A stretch of 64,000 bases of DNA from Chloroflexota bacterium (GCA_016179845.1 JACPCK010000033.1:1-64000); one strand, 5' to 3'. Numbered from the stretch's first letter, positions 34,520 through 43,842 are shown. The notes: generated by a model not told the origin, from the letters alone. Program-made: numbers and translations.

Positions 34520-35304
34520 AGGTTCTCCTGGAGAGGGTGCGCACCGATCGGATCGAGGGTGCCACCGCCCTGGCACGTCTTGCCCTGCGCGTCCTTCGAT
34601 TGGCTGCCCGGTCCGCGATGTCGCAGGCGAAGCTCATTTCCCTGGCCCAGCAGCTCATGGGTATGAGGCCGTCCATGGCACCCATAAGAAATATCGCCTT
34701 CCTCTTTGTTCAGGGGCTCGAGGTAGGTACGTCTCCCTTCCTGCTGTGTCACCAGCTTCAGGAGCGTTTGGAGCAGGCCATGAACATGACTGCTCTGACC
34801 GCCCTTTCCATTATCCCCTTGGGTGCCAGAGTGATCACCTGCAGCTACAGCTCCTACGTGGTCAACGCCCTTGCCAAGGCCGCTGCCTCTGGCCGGGATA
34901 TCCAGGCTCTCGTTCTGCAGTCCATGGTCGGCCCTGTGGCCTACGGGGAGAGGCTGTACCACGAGCTGTCGCAACGAGGCGTGATGGCTGAGCTTGTCTC
35001 CGATGGGACCCTCCCTGGGAGAGGGCCCGACGCCGACCTGGCCGTGGTGGGCATGGATCGCCTTCACCCAGACGGCTCTCTGATCAACGGGACCCCGTCC
35101 CTCCAGTTAGCCCGGACGGTAAAGGGCCACCTTCCCTTCTACGCCTTGGGGGACACCCTACGCCTGGGGGTACCTCTGCCCACGGAGGAAGGCTTCGACC
35201 TGGTGCCACCCGACCTGGTCTCAGCCTTCATTCTAGAGGAGGAGGTCCTGCGGCCCCAGGACGTGGCTAGCCTTCCCCACTGGCGACAGTGGGGCCTGGT
35301 CTGA
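34495..35304 (+). CDS. eIF-2B alpha/MtnA-like sugar-phosphate isomerase family protein
   Basis: The 269-residue protein belongs to the family of eIF-2B alpha/beta/delta, methylthioribose-1-phosphate isomerase and ribose-1,5-bisphosphate isomerase. The clearest stretches are VITCSYSSYVVNALAKA, the C-terminal AVVGMDRLHPDGSLINGTPS (the VGADRI..G...NKxGT block) and LPFYALGDTLRLGV. The D in VVGMDR corresponds to a catalytic acid in the isomerases. Which substrate it uses is unknown. Overlap with an active NUDIX gene suggests that the NUDIX product feeds this enzyme. Confidence 0.8.
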   Translation: MGPALEDIEVLLERVRTDRIEGATALARLALRVLRLAARSAMSQAKLISLAQQLMGMRPSMAPIRNIAFLFVQGLEVGTSPFLLCHQLQERLEQAMNMTALTALSIIPLGARVITCSYSSYVVNALAKAAASGRDIQALVLQSMVGPVAYGERLYHELSQRGVMAELVSDGTLPGRGPDADLAVVGMDRLHPDGSLINGTPSLQLARTVKGHLPFYALGDTLRLGVPLPTEEGFDLVPPDLVSAFILEEEVLRPQDVASLPHWRQWGLV

Positions 35305-35329
35305 GCTGGAGGGCTGCTCTTTGAAGCCC

Positions 35330-35716
35330 CTACTGCCCCAGGTAGGCTATCGCTTCCACCTCTATTAGGAACTCCCTCATCGCCAGACTAGGAATTACGG
35401 CCAGCGTGCTGGAAGGGGGGTTTGCAGGGAACTGCTTTGTTATGATGCCCCGGTACTGCCACAGGTCCGACTGGCTTATTATGTAGACGTTGATTTTGAT
35501 CACATCTCCCTTTGTCGCCCCAGCAGCAGCCAGCACCCTATCCAGGTTACGAAAGGCCTGTTCCGCCTGAGAGGCAAAGTTGTCTTTGCCGACCAGATTG
35601 CCTTTCTCGTCCAGGGCCACCTGGCCCGCCACGAAAACATACTGTCCTGCCTTGACCGCATGAGAGTAGCCCCTGGGTTCGTGAACGTCCTTGGGGCGTA
35701 TTATTTCTTTGGGCAT
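35330..35716 (-). CDS. RidA family protein, copy A
   Basis: Rid proteins hydrolyse reactive enamines and imines made by PLP enzymes and amino acid oxidases. From the ATG at 35716 (AAGGAG upstream) the 128 residues include YVFVAGQVALDEKGNLVG, QAEQAFRNLDRVLAAAGATK and a C-terminal LIEVEAIAYLG. The arginine that binds the substrate carboxylate in RidA (PxRSxVxV) is replaced here (PPSSTLAVI). It may therefore belong to a Rid subgroup with another function. It is a tandem paralogue of the next gene, 62 bases away. Confidence 0.88.
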   Translation of the reverse strand: MPKEIIRPKDVHEPRGYSHAVKAGQYVFVAGQVALDEKGNLVGKDNFASQAEQAFRNLDRVLAAAGATKGDVIKINVYIISQSDLWQYRGIITKQFPANPPSSTLAVIPSLAMREFLIEVEAIAYLGQ

Positions 35717-35778
35717 ACATAGCTCCTTACGTTTGGGTGGGAATCTCCTGGTCGATGGGCCGACGCCTCTTGTAGGTA

Positions 35779-36165
35779 CTACTTGCCTACGTATGCAATG
35801 ACTTCGATCTCGATAAGGAACTCCCGGAGGGCAAGGCAAGGTATGACGGCCAGAGTTGAGGCCGGCGGGTCTCCAGTGAAGTACCTGTTGCGCACCTCCC
35901 GGAGCTCCGGTATCGTGGAGTAACTGGTCAGGTAGACATTCGTCTTGACCACGTCTTTGAAGGTGGCTCCCGCCGAGGTCAGGCATCTCTGGAGGTTCTG
36001 GAATACCTGCTCTGCCTGGGCCTTGAAGTCGTCCTTGCCCACCACGTTCCCCTGCTCGTCCCGCGCCACCTGACCGGCTATGTAGACGAAGTCCCCCGCT
36101 CGTACCACATGAGTGTATCCGGTGGGCTGGGCTATTCCCTTGGGGTTTTTGAACTGGGCTGGCAT
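35779..36165 (-). CDS. RidA family protein, copy B
   Basis: A perfect AAAGGAGGT precedes the ATG at 36165, giving a 128-residue protein equal in length to copy A. It shows the same blocks: FVYIAGQVARDEQGNVVGKD, AEQVFQNLQRCLTSAGATF, DPPASTLAVIPCLALREFLI. The canonical arginine is again missing (PPASTL). The two genes look like an old tandem duplication. They are transcribed away from the DUF1445-DUF4392-hyuAB genes, from a shared 237-base region. A minus-strand TATAAT lies at about 36225, without a good -35. Confidence 0.88.
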   Translation of the reverse strand: MPAQFKNPKGIAQPTGYTHVVRAGDFVYIAGQVARDEQGNVVGKDDFKAQAEQVFQNLQRCLTSAGATFKDVVKTNVYLTSYSTIPELREVRNRYFTGDPPASTLAVIPCLALREFLIEIEVIAYVGK

Positions 36166-36296
36166 GGAATACCTCCTTTGATTTTTGGCCGTCACACCAT
36201 TCCTGGCACCACGGCCGCCGCTATTATATTCCTTCCCGTTTGATCCAGCATGGTTGAGAACATCCTGCAACTGCTGATCCATATGCTCACCTATCC

Positions 36297-36325
36297 TTGA
36301 CACCGGGCGCTAGGCCCCCTAGCAT
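36297..36325 (+). promoter_or_regulatory. Promoter with palindromic operator for the D-glutamate/oxoproline genes
   Basis: A perfect TTGACA (36297-36302) and TAGCAT (36320-36325) are 17 bases apart. The palindrome GCTAGGCCCCCTAGC (36309-36323; arms of six, spacer of three) lies between and over the -10. A dimeric regulator bound there would block RNA polymerase. The predicted start, near 36332, is about 70 bases before the DUF1445 gene. Confidence 0.58.
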
Positions 36326-36402
36326 TCTTCCTGGCTGGAGCGATGAAGCGTGGTAGCTAACTCTTGGCTGATTAGAGCGAGCCAGCTCGAAATGAGATCC
36401 CC

Positions 36403-37200
36403 TTGACGGAATCGGTAAGTCTCTCTCTCACACCCAAGGAGCTGCGTCTCCATTTCCGGCGCGGCGGATGGGGGCGACCAACCGCTGGTCTGGCCTCCGG
36501 ATATGTCCAGGCCAACCTGGCGATCCTCCCGCGCGCTCAGGCGTTCGACTTCCTCCTCTTCTGCCAGCGCAATCCGCGTCCGTGTCCCCTCATCGAGGTT
36601 CTGGAGGCGGGTGTATTCGAACCCGCCATAACGGCTCCCGGCGCCGATATACGCACTGACCTGCCCCGCTACCGAATATACCAGGACGGCGCCTTGGTGG
36701 CGGAGGTCCCGGATATCATGGAGCATTGGCGTGACGATCTGGTCTCCTTTCTCCTGGGATGCAGCTTCACCTTTGAGGCGGCTCTGGCCTCCGCGGGGAT
36801 GCCCCCTCGCCATGTGGAGGAGGGCAAAAACGTCCCCATGTACATCACCAACGTGGCAACAGCGCCTGCCGGTCACTTCTCGGGCCCTATGGTGGTGTCG
36901 ATGAGGTCCATGCCCAGTGGGAAGGTGGTCAAGGCGGTACAGGTCACATCGCGCTTCCCAAACGCCCACGGTGCGCCTATCCACATCGGGGACCCAGACG
37001 CTATCGGCATCCGGGACTTGGCCAGGCCCGATTACGGCGATGCTCCTACTGTTAGGCAAGGTGAGGTGCCCGTGTTTTGGGCCTGCGGCGTCACGCCTCA
37101 GGCCGTGGCTATCCATTCCAGACCACCTCTCATGATCACCCATGCGCCGGGCTACATGTTCATAACAGATCTGCGGGACGAAGAGCTAGCTGTTCTCTGA
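36403..37200 (+). CDS. DUF1445/YcsI (UPF0317) family protein
   Basis: This 265-residue protein is clearly of the UPF0317 'putative hydro-lyase' family: GLASGYVQANLAILPRAQAF, DFLLFCQRNPRPCPLIEV, GADIRTDLPRYRIYQDG, DDLVSFLLGCSFTFEAAL, RHVEEGKNVPMYITN and GPMVVSMRSM. The reaction is not established in bacteria. In animals this domain is the N-terminal half of the mitochondrial D-glutamate cyclase, and the C-terminal half (DUF4392) is the next gene here. A TTG at 36403 is the only usable start in frame. Confidence 0.88.
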   Translation: MTESVSLSLTPKELRLHFRRGGWGRPTAGLASGYVQANLAILPRAQAFDFLLFCQRNPRPCPLIEVLEAGVFEPAITAPGADIRTDLPRYRIYQDGALVAEVPDIMEHWRDDLVSFLLGCSFTFEAALASAGMPPRHVEEGKNVPMYITNVATAPAGHFSGPMVVSMRSMPSGKVVKAVQVTSRFPNAHGAPIHIGDPDAIGIRDLARPDYGDAPTVRQGEVPVFWACGVTPQAVAIHSRPPLMITHAPGYMFITDLRDEELAVL

Positions 37201-37211
37201 AGGAAGGCTTA

Positions 37212-38066
37212 GTGTCTGCCATAGAGGACATTATCCTGGCCCGCGACCGCCGGGGCATATCGGCCCTGCGCCCGCTTCTGCCCCAGAACTTCTGCCAAGA
37301 GGCGGCCAAGCTCATGCTGGAAAGGCCCGGCCCTGTTTTGATCTGCACCGGCTTCTACATCCTCTCTGTTGGTGCTCCCGAGACCGACGGACCCCCTGGC
37401 GCCTACTTCCTTGGCCAGGCCCTGGAGGCCCTTGGCTACCCGGTTACCTACGTCTCCGACCGCTACAGCGCTTTTCTCCTTGAAGGGCTGGCCTTTCCCG
37501 GCCGGCTTGTAGACTTTCCTATCAGCCCTCAGGAGGATAGCCGACGCTTTGCTCAGGAGCTACTTCTTCGCCTCAAGCCATCTCTGGTCATATCCATCGA
37601 GCGGTGCGGCCTTACCTCTACTGGGCAATATCTCAACATGAGGGGGGTGGACATCTCTCGGTACAACGCTATGCTGGACTATCTGTTCCTCCTCCATGAG
37701 GCCACCGTGGGCATAGGCGACGGGGGCAATGAGATCGGCATGGGTAACCTGGCGGAACACATTCCTGCCGTTCCGTCCCTGCCAAGGGAGCCCTGTGCTA
37801 CCCGGGTCGCCAGCCTGGTCATAGCCAGCGTCTCCAACTGGGGCGGCTACGGGCTTACCGCTGCCCTTTCCCAGATCACGGGTCGGGACCTTCTGCCCAC
37901 TCCTGGCCAGGAAGAGGGGGTCATCCGCCGCATGGTAGACCGGGGGGCGGTGGACGGTATGCTTGGCAAGACCGTCTACTCTGTGGACAGTTTTCCATTG
38001 GAGGAGAACCGCCAGACCCTGGAGCAGTTGCGGGCCTACCTGGCCGGGGCCAGCCCCAGCCCCTAA
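37212..38066 (+). CDS. DUF4392 protein, D-glutamate cyclase-type domain
   Basis: The 284-residue protein (VLICTGFYILSVGAPETDGP, GAYFLGQALEALGYPVTYVS, SLVISIERCGLTSTGQYLNM, HEATVGIGDGGNEIGMGN) matches DUF4392, the cyclase half of animal DGLUCY that converts D-glutamate to 5-oxo-D-proline. AGGAAGG before the GTG at 37212 decides the start; the frame itself is open further upstream into the DUF1445 gene. It is 11 bases after DUF1445 and 43 bases before hyuA. The activity is inferred from the family and the neighbours. Confidence 0.85.
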   Translation: MSAIEDIILARDRRGISALRPLLPQNFCQEAAKLMLERPGPVLICTGFYILSVGAPETDGPPGAYFLGQALEALGYPVTYVSDRYSAFLLEGLAFPGRLVDFPISPQEDSRRFAQELLLRLKPSLVISIERCGLTSTGQYLNMRGVDISRYNAMLDYLFLLHEATVGIGDGGNEIGMGNLAEHIPAVPSLPREPCATRVASLVIASVSNWGGYGLTAALSQITGRDLLPTPGQEEGVIRRMVDRGAVDGMLGKTVYSVDSFPLEENRQTLEQLRAYLAGASPSP

Positions 38067-38109
38067 ATATGAAGCGCTTTTCCTTCCAGCGACGGCGCGA
38101 GATGTCCCC

Positions 38110-40125
38110 GTGATCCTGGGCATTGACGTCGGTGGAACCTTCACAGACCTCGTCCTTCTGGATGGGCAGGAGATCCGGGTCCACAAGGTACCCTCCACGC
38201 CAGGGGACCCCCTGCAGGCCATACTTGCAGGTATCCAGGGGCTGGGAATATCTCCTCACGGCGAAGAGGTGATTTTCGTTCACGGCTCCACCGTGGCTAC
38301 CAACGCCCTTCTGGAACGAAAAGGGGCCCGAACCGCGCTCATCACTACCCAGGGCTTTGAGGACATCCTGGAAATAGGCCGGCAGAACCGCCCCAAGCTG
38401 TACGACCTGCTGCAAGACCGGCCGGTGCCCCTGGTGCCTCGTGAGCTCCGTTTTGGGGCCCCAGAACGGCTGGATTACACAGGCCAGGTCCTCAAGTCCC
38501 TAGATCCATCGGAGGCGGAAGCCGTTGTCCGAAAGGTGCACAAAGCGGGTGCTGAAGCCGTCGCCCTTTCACTGCTCTTCTCATATCTCAATCCGGACCA
38601 CGAAAGACTTCTTGCCCAGGCTCTGGAGGGCATGGAACCGCGGCCTTTCGTCTCCGTCTCCAGCAATATTCTTCCCCAGTACCGAGAGTATGAGAGGACC
38701 AGCACGACGGCTGTCAACGCCTATGTGGGCCCTATCATGGCCCGCTATCTCTCCCGACTGGATTCGGCCCTGGAGGGAAGGCTCAGGATAATGGAGTCAT
38801 CAGGAGGCAGCCTCTCGGCGCAGGCGGCCGTCTCCCACCCCGTAAGGAGTATCCTCAGCGGTCCCGCTGGTGGTGTGGTTGGCGCTTTCCATGTGGCTAA
38901 CCTGGCGGGCTACCCCAACGTTATTACCTTTGACATGGGGGGCACCTCAACGGATGTTTCCCTCTGCCCGGGGCGGGTCCAGGAGACCTCGGCGTCTGTA
39001 GTCGGCGGGTGCCCCGTCAGCGTGCCCATGATCGATATCCACACAGTGGGAGCCGGCGGAGGCTCCATCGCCCGCCTGGACCAAGGGGGCGCCCTGCGGG
39101 TGGGCCCGGAGTCCGCCGGAGCAGACCCGGGACCTGCCTGCTACGGCAGGGGTGAGCTTGCCACAGTGACCGACGCCAACCTCCTTCTGGGACGCATGGC
39201 TTCCAGCTACTTCCTCGGTGGCCGCCTGACCCTAGATACAGCCAGAGCAAGGGCCGTGGTGGAAGAGCTGGCTCACGACATGGGCACCGATGTTGCTGGA
39301 GTCGCGTTGGGGATCGTGCGGGTGGTCAACGCAAGCATGGAGAAAGCCATTAGGGCCATCTCCATGGAGCGAGGTTTTGACCCTCGTCAGTTCACCCTCC
39401 TGGCATTTGGGGGCGCCGGCCCTCAGCACGCCTGTGAGCTGGCCCAGGAGCTACACATCCCCCGTGTCCTGGTCCCCCTGTTCCCCGGCGCTCTTTCAGC
39501 CTTCGGGGCCGCCATCGCCGACGTGGTCAAGGACTACTCCCGCACCGTCCTCCTCAGGGAGGGCGACACAGGGGCCGGGCGCCTCGCCGAAGCCTACATG
39601 GAGCTTGAGACCCACGGTTCGGCGGACCTGGTGAAGGAGGGTTTCTCTTCCCAGCGGGTCACCTTGAGGCGCTTCCTGGACATGCGGTACATCGGCCAGT
39701 CCTACGAGCTGACGCTAGAGTGCCCTCCTCTGGATAGCGATGTGCACCAGAAAGCCGCTGAGGCCTTTCACTCTGCCCATCAGCAGAGGTTCGGCTACAG
39801 CGACCCGGCCCATCCTGTAGAGATCGTGAACGTGCGTCTCAAGGCCATCGGCCTCACAGACAAGCCTCCTCCTGCCAAGAGTAGCCTCAAGAGGCTCAGG
39901 AAGCCCCGGGAAGCAGCGGCGGAGAAGCGTGAGGTCATGTTCAGGAATGGTTCTCTGGCCACGTCCTTCTACCTGAGGGACCGTCTGGCGACCGGTATGG
40001 AAGTTGCCGGTCCTGCCGTGGTCCTCCAGATGGACGCTACCACCGTCATCCCGCCCGGCTGGACGGCCTCGGTCGACCCCTTCGGCAACCTGGTAGCTAC
40101 ACTGGCGCTCAAGGACAGCAGATGA
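38110..40125 (+). CDS. hyuA: Hydantoinase/5-oxoprolinase subunit A
   Basis: HyuA-type proteins are ATP-using subunits of hydantoinases, oxoprolinases and acetone carboxylases. From the GTG at 38110 the 671-residue protein begins ILGIDVGGTFTDLVLLDG, the ATP-binding fold. It continues with VHGSTVATNALLERKGARTA, ILSGPAGGVVGA, TFDMGGTSTDVSL and LAFGGAGPQHACELAQELHI. Open frame upstream to 37963 overlaps DUF4392 and lacks family features. With hyuB it matches the two halves of eukaryotic 5-oxoprolinase. The upstream cyclase genes favour an oxoproline substrate, which I infer. Confidence 0.9.
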   Translation: MILGIDVGGTFTDLVLLDGQEIRVHKVPSTPGDPLQAILAGIQGLGISPHGEEVIFVHGSTVATNALLERKGARTALITTQGFEDILEIGRQNRPKLYDLLQDRPVPLVPRELRFGAPERLDYTGQVLKSLDPSEAEAVVRKVHKAGAEAVALSLLFSYLNPDHERLLAQALEGMEPRPFVSVSSNILPQYREYERTSTTAVNAYVGPIMARYLSRLDSALEGRLRIMESSGGSLSAQAAVSHPVRSILSGPAGGVVGAFHVANLAGYPNVITFDMGGTSTDVSLCPGRVQETSASVVGGCPVSVPMIDIHTVGAGGGSIARLDQGGALRVGPESAGADPGPACYGRGELATVTDANLLLGRMASSYFLGGRLTLDTARARAVVEELAHDMGTDVAGVALGIVRVVNASMEKAIRAISMERGFDPRQFTLLAFGGAGPQHACELAQELHIPRVLVPLFPGALSAFGAAIADVVKDYSRTVLLREGDTGAGRLAEAYMELETHGSADLVKEGFSSQRVTLRRFLDMRYIGQSYELTLECPPLDSDVHQKAAEAFHSAHQQRFGYSDPAHPVEIVNVRLKAIGLTDKPPPAKSSLKRLRKPREAAAEKREVMFRNGSLATSFYLRDRLATGMEVAGPAVVLQMDATTVIPPGWTASVDPFGNLVATLALKDSR

Positions 40126-40251
40126 CACTTCACAGGCGCATCTCGGTCCGGGGCATAGATGTTTCAGCGCTTCGTGAAGCCTGCGACGCGACGGGAACAA
40201 ACGGGCCCGCAGCAGCGTCTGTCTTCTAGGAAGGAAAGAGGGTAAGGAAGG

Positions 40252-41817
40252 ATGCCTGTAGACCCTGTCTCTCTTGAGGTGTTTCGCAACCTCCTCACCT
40301 CCGTGGCCGAGGAGATGGGTGTGGCCCTGGGCCGCACCGCCTTCTCCCCCAACATCAAGGAGCGGCGGGACTACTCCTGCGCCCTCTTCGCCCCCCAGGG
40401 AAGCATGGTGGCCCAGGCCGCCCACATCCCGGTCCACCTGGGCTCCATGCCTGCTTCCGTCCAGGCTGCCCTGGAGGGCTTCGCATTCCAGCCCGGCGAC
40501 ATAGTAATCCTCAACGATCCTTACATGGGTGGCACTCACCTTCCCGATATAACCCTGGTCATGCCCGTCTTCTTTCAGGGAGACCTGTCAGGCTTCGTGG
40601 CCAACCGGGGCCACCATGCAGATGTAGGAGGGATGACCCCGGGCTCCCTGCCCCTGTCCACAGACCTCTTCCAGGAGGGCCTTATCATCCCGCCTGTTAA
40701 GCTGGCAGAAGGGGGCCGCATTGTTCAGCAGATTGTAGACCTCCTTTGCAGGAACTCGCGCTCCCCCGAGGAGCGGAAAGGGGACCTGGCAGCCCAGATA
40801 GCCGCCTGCCGCACCGGCGAGCGCCGTTTCCTCGACATCCTGGCGCAGTACGGCTTGGAGACGGTTCAGGAGCATATGAGGGCCCTCTTGGACTACTCCG
40901 AGCGGCTCATCCGTGCCGCCGTACGGGAGGTTCCCGATGGCCTCTACACCTTCCGCGACTTCATGGACGACGATGGGTTTGAAGATGAGCCCGTGCCTAT
41001 CCAGGTGGCTGTCCGAGTCCAGGGCGATGAGATGGAGTTCGACTTCTCCGGAAGTGCCCCCGAACGGCCCGGCTGCATCAATGCTCCTCTTGCTGTGACT
41101 CGGTCCGCTGTTTTGTACGTAGTGCTGTGCCTAGCGGGAGAGGCGGTTCCCCCCAACGATGGCGTTATGCGGCCCATCAAAGTCCATGTGCCGGAAGGCT
41201 CCCTCCTGAATCCCAGGTTCCCAGCGGCCGTGGCCGGAGGCAATGTGGAGACCTCCCAGAGGGTAGTAGACGTTCTCCTGGGTGCCATGGCCCAGGCCGT
41301 ACCCAGGCTGATTCCTGCGGCCTCTCAAGGCACCATGAACAACGTCCTGGTTGGTGGCCACGACCCTGTCAGGGGCAAGAGCTTTGCCTACTACGAGACC
41401 TTGGCGGGAGGCATGGGGGGGCGCCCAGACAAAGAGGGCCTTTCAGCGGTCCATACCCATATGACCAACACCTTGAACACCCCCATCGAGGCCCTGGAGT
41501 CCAACTATCCCTTCCGTATCCTCAGGTATCAGATCCGCAGGGGCTCAGGAGGCCGTGGGCTGCATCCAGGAGGCGACGGTTTGGTCAGAGACATGCAATT
41601 CCTCAGCCCTGCTGTGGTCACCGTCCTTTCCGAAAGGAGGAGGTCCGCTCCCTACGGTCTACAAGGTGGGGAGCCCGGCGCCCCTGGGGAGAACCTCCTG
41701 CTGCGAGGGGGGGTGGAGGAAGTGCGCCTACCTCCCAAGTTCACTATCCAGGTGGAGGACGGTGATACCCTCAGCATCCATACACCTGGAGGAGGCGGTT
41801 GGGGCAAGCCGAAATAG
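40252..41817 (+). CDS. hyuB: Hydantoinase/5-oxoprolinase subunit B
   Basis: HyuB is the hydrolytic partner of HyuA. The 521-residue protein has DPVSLEVFRNLLTSVAEEMG, NIKERRDYSCALFAPQGSMV, GDIVILNDPYMGGTHLPDIT, ANRGHHADVGGMTPGS and a Gly-rich C-terminus RRGSGGRGLHPGGDGLVRDM. These are all family hallmarks. GGTAAGGAAGG precedes the ATG. A 126-base gap after hyuA contains a small perfect hairpin (GCTTCGTGAAGC, 40169-40180) and no gene. Confidence 0.92.
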   Translation: MPVDPVSLEVFRNLLTSVAEEMGVALGRTAFSPNIKERRDYSCALFAPQGSMVAQAAHIPVHLGSMPASVQAALEGFAFQPGDIVILNDPYMGGTHLPDITLVMPVFFQGDLSGFVANRGHHADVGGMTPGSLPLSTDLFQEGLIIPPVKLAEGGRIVQQIVDLLCRNSRSPEERKGDLAAQIAACRTGERRFLDILAQYGLETVQEHMRALLDYSERLIRAAVREVPDGLYTFRDFMDDDGFEDEPVPIQVAVRVQGDEMEFDFSGSAPERPGCINAPLAVTRSAVLYVVLCLAGEAVPPNDGVMRPIKVHVPEGSLLNPRFPAAVAGGNVETSQRVVDVLLGAMAQAVPRLIPAASQGTMNNVLVGGHDPVRGKSFAYYETLAGGMGGRPDKEGLSAVHTHMTNTLNTPIEALESNYPFRILRYQIRRGSGGRGLHPGGDGLVRDMQFLSPAVVTVLSERRRSAPYGLQGGEPGAPGENLLLRGGVEEVRLPPKFTIQVEDGDTLSIHTPGGGGWGKPK

Positions 41818-41854
41818 GCTTCAGAACATGCCTCGCGGAGGGCGACAGGGACTT

Positions 41855-41883
41855 TTGCGTTCCTTACTTGTGTGGGGTAATAT
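41855..41883 (+). promoter_or_regulatory. ftsH promoter
   Basis: TTGCGT (41855-41860) and TAATAT (41878-41883) are 17 bases apart. The ftsH ATG follows 15 bases after the -10, so the leader would be very short, with GAGGTGAGG as its ribosome-binding site. Confidence 0.6.
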
Positions 41884-41898
41884 AGAGGTGAGGTTCCA

Positions 41899-43842
41899 AT
41901 GAACAGCAAGCTGATTCGCAATAGCTTCTTATATTTGCTGATCCTGGTGGCCGTCGTGGCCATTTTCTTCACGTTCTTCCAGATGCCCTACGGTAACAAG
42001 GACGTGCCCCTGAGCACCGTCATCGAGTGGGCCAGGAGCAAACAGTTGGCAAAGCTCGATGTCCAGGGGGACACCATCACTGCCTATCGGGAGGGTGAAA
42101 CCTATCGTTCCCGCAAGGAGGAAGGGTCCAGCATATACGAGATACTGGACCGGGCAGGGGTCAAGACGGGCCCGGGCGGGGTCGAGGTGGTTATAAAGGG
42201 CGCCTCCGGCGTTGGCAACCTGCTTGGCCTCTTCATAAACTTCTTGCCCCTTATCCTCTTCGGTGCCCTGTTGCTCTTCATGATGCGCCAGGCTCAGGGG
42301 ACCAGCAACCAGACCCTTAACTTCGGACGCAGCCGGGTGCGCATGTTCCTGGGCAACAAGCCCAGCGTGACCTTTTCCGACGTCGCCGGCGTGGACGAGG
42401 CCAAGACGGAGCTTCAGGAGGTAGTGGAGTTCCTTCGCTACCCTGAGCGGTTCACGGCTTTGGGGGCCCGAGTTCCCAGGGGTGTTCTTCTGGTGGGCCC
42501 CCCGGGGACAGGCAAGACCCTTTTGGCCAGGGCGGTGGCAGGTGAAGCTAGTGTGCCCTTCTTCTCTATCAGCGGCTCCGAGTTCGTCGAGATGTTTGTG
42601 GGCGTGGGCGCCAGCCGTGTACGGGACCTCTTCGATCAGGCGAAGCGAAACGCCCCCTGCATCGTCTTTATCGATGAGATAGATGCTGTTGGGCGTCACC
42701 GCGGAGCGGGCCTTGGGGGTGGCCACGACGAGCGGGAGCAGACCCTTAACCAGATCCTGGTGGAGATGGACGGCTTCGATAGCTCCACTAACATCATCAT
42801 TGTTGCCGCCACCAACCGTCCGGACATCCTGGACCCTGCGTTGCTCAGGCCAGGGCGGTTCGACAGGAGGGTGGTCCTGGACCTGCCGGATATCGTGGGA
42901 AGGACAGCCATACTGAAGGTCCACGCCAAAGGTAAGCCTATAGAGCCCGAAGTGACTCTGGATACTATAGCCCAGCAGACCCCGGGCTTCAGCGGGGCTG
43001 ACCTGGCAAATCTGGTAAATGAGGCGGCTATCCTGGCGGCGCGCCGCATGAAGAATAGTGTCAGCATCAAGGAGCTGGCTGAGGCTATTGACCGTGTTAT
43101 TGCGGGGCCCGAAAGGAAGAGCCGGGTCATCTCTCAGAAAGAGAAAGGGATTACGGCATACCATGAGGCGGGCCACGCCTTCGTTGCTCGCATGCTGCCC
43201 AACGCTGACCCGGTTCACAAGGTCTCTATAGTGGCCCGCGGCATGATGGGAGGCTACACTCGTATGCTGCCCCAGGAGGATCGGTACCTTTCCAGCAGGG
43301 CCCAGTTTGAGGCTATGATCACCGTGGCCATGGGAGGCCGCGTTGCTGAGGAGATAACCTTCCAGGACATAACTACGGGGGCCTCCAACGACCTGGAGCT
43401 GGCTACTCGCATTGCTCGGCAGATGGTGACCAGGTTTGGGATGAGTGACAGGCTAGGGCCGCGGACCTTCGGACGCCGGGAGGAGTTGGTGTTCCTTGGC
43501 AAAGAGATCGTGGAGCAGCGGGACTACAGTGACAAGGTGGCCCAGGAGATCGACGAAGAGGTGCATAGACTGGTGCAGGAGGCCTATGGCAAGGCTAAGG
43601 CCATCCTCACCGAGCACAAGGACAAGCTGACACAGATCGCCAAGTATCTGATCCAGTATGAGACCGTGGAGGGGGAGGAGCTGCAACGTCTCTTCACCAG
43701 TCCTCCTTCGGAAGGGGAGGATGTGCCGGTCCTGACGCCCGGGCCCGCTCCTACGCCGGCCCCAGCGGCTGCGGAGACCGAGCCGGAGCGAACCACTGCC
43801 GTGCCTCGGGGGGCAAGACCATCCCCCGCTCCCGCAAGCTAG
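41899..43842 (+). CDS. ftsH: ATP-dependent zinc metalloprotease FtsH
   Basis: FtsH degrades damaged or short-lived membrane and soluble proteins. The 647-residue protein has two membrane helices (about 8-27 and 110-131) flanking a small extracytoplasmic domain. The AAA domain has GPPGTGKT at 200-207 and the Walker B/SRH region ([34 protein letters not shown]). The zinc protease motif HEAGH is at 422-426. The last 40 residues are a Pro/Ala-rich tail. Its stop codon shares a CTAG with the stop of the convergent gene. Confidence 0.98.
   Translation: MNSKLIRNSFLYLLILVAVVAIFFTFFQMPYGNKDVPLSTVIEWARSKQLAKLDVQGDTITAYREGETYRSRKEEGSSIYEILDRAGVKTGPGGVEVVIKGASGVGNLLGLFINFLPLILFGALLLFMMRQAQGTSNQTLNFGRSRVRMFLGNKPSVTFSDVAGVDEAKTELQEVVEFLRYPERFTALGARVPRGVLLVGPPGTGKTLLARAVAGEASVPFFSISGSEFVEMFVGVGASRVRDLFDQAKRNAPCIVFIDEIDAVGRHRGAGLGGGHDEREQTLNQILVEMDGFDSSTNIIIVAATNRPDILDPALLRPGRFDRRVVLDLPDIVGRTAILKVHAKGKPIEPEVTLDTIAQQTPGFSGADLANLVNEAAILAARRMKNSVSIKELAEAIDRVIAGPERKSRVISQKEKGITAYHEAGHAFVARMLPNADPVHKVSIVARGMMGGYTRMLPQEDRYLSSRAQFEAMITVAMGGRVAEEITFQDITTGASNDLELATRIARQMVTRFGMSDRLGPRTFGRREELVFLGKEIVEQRDYSDKVAQEIDEEVHRLVQEAYGKAKAILTEHKDKLTQIAKYLIQYETVEGEELQRLFTSPPSEGEDVPVLTPGPAPTPAPAAAETEPERTTAVPRGARPSPAPAS

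Noticed and set aside
41929-43218. 429-codon open frame opposite ftsH
   Set aside because: Antisense shadow of a strongly conserved gene; the translation has low-complexity His/Gly/Gln-rich composition and no recognisable domain.
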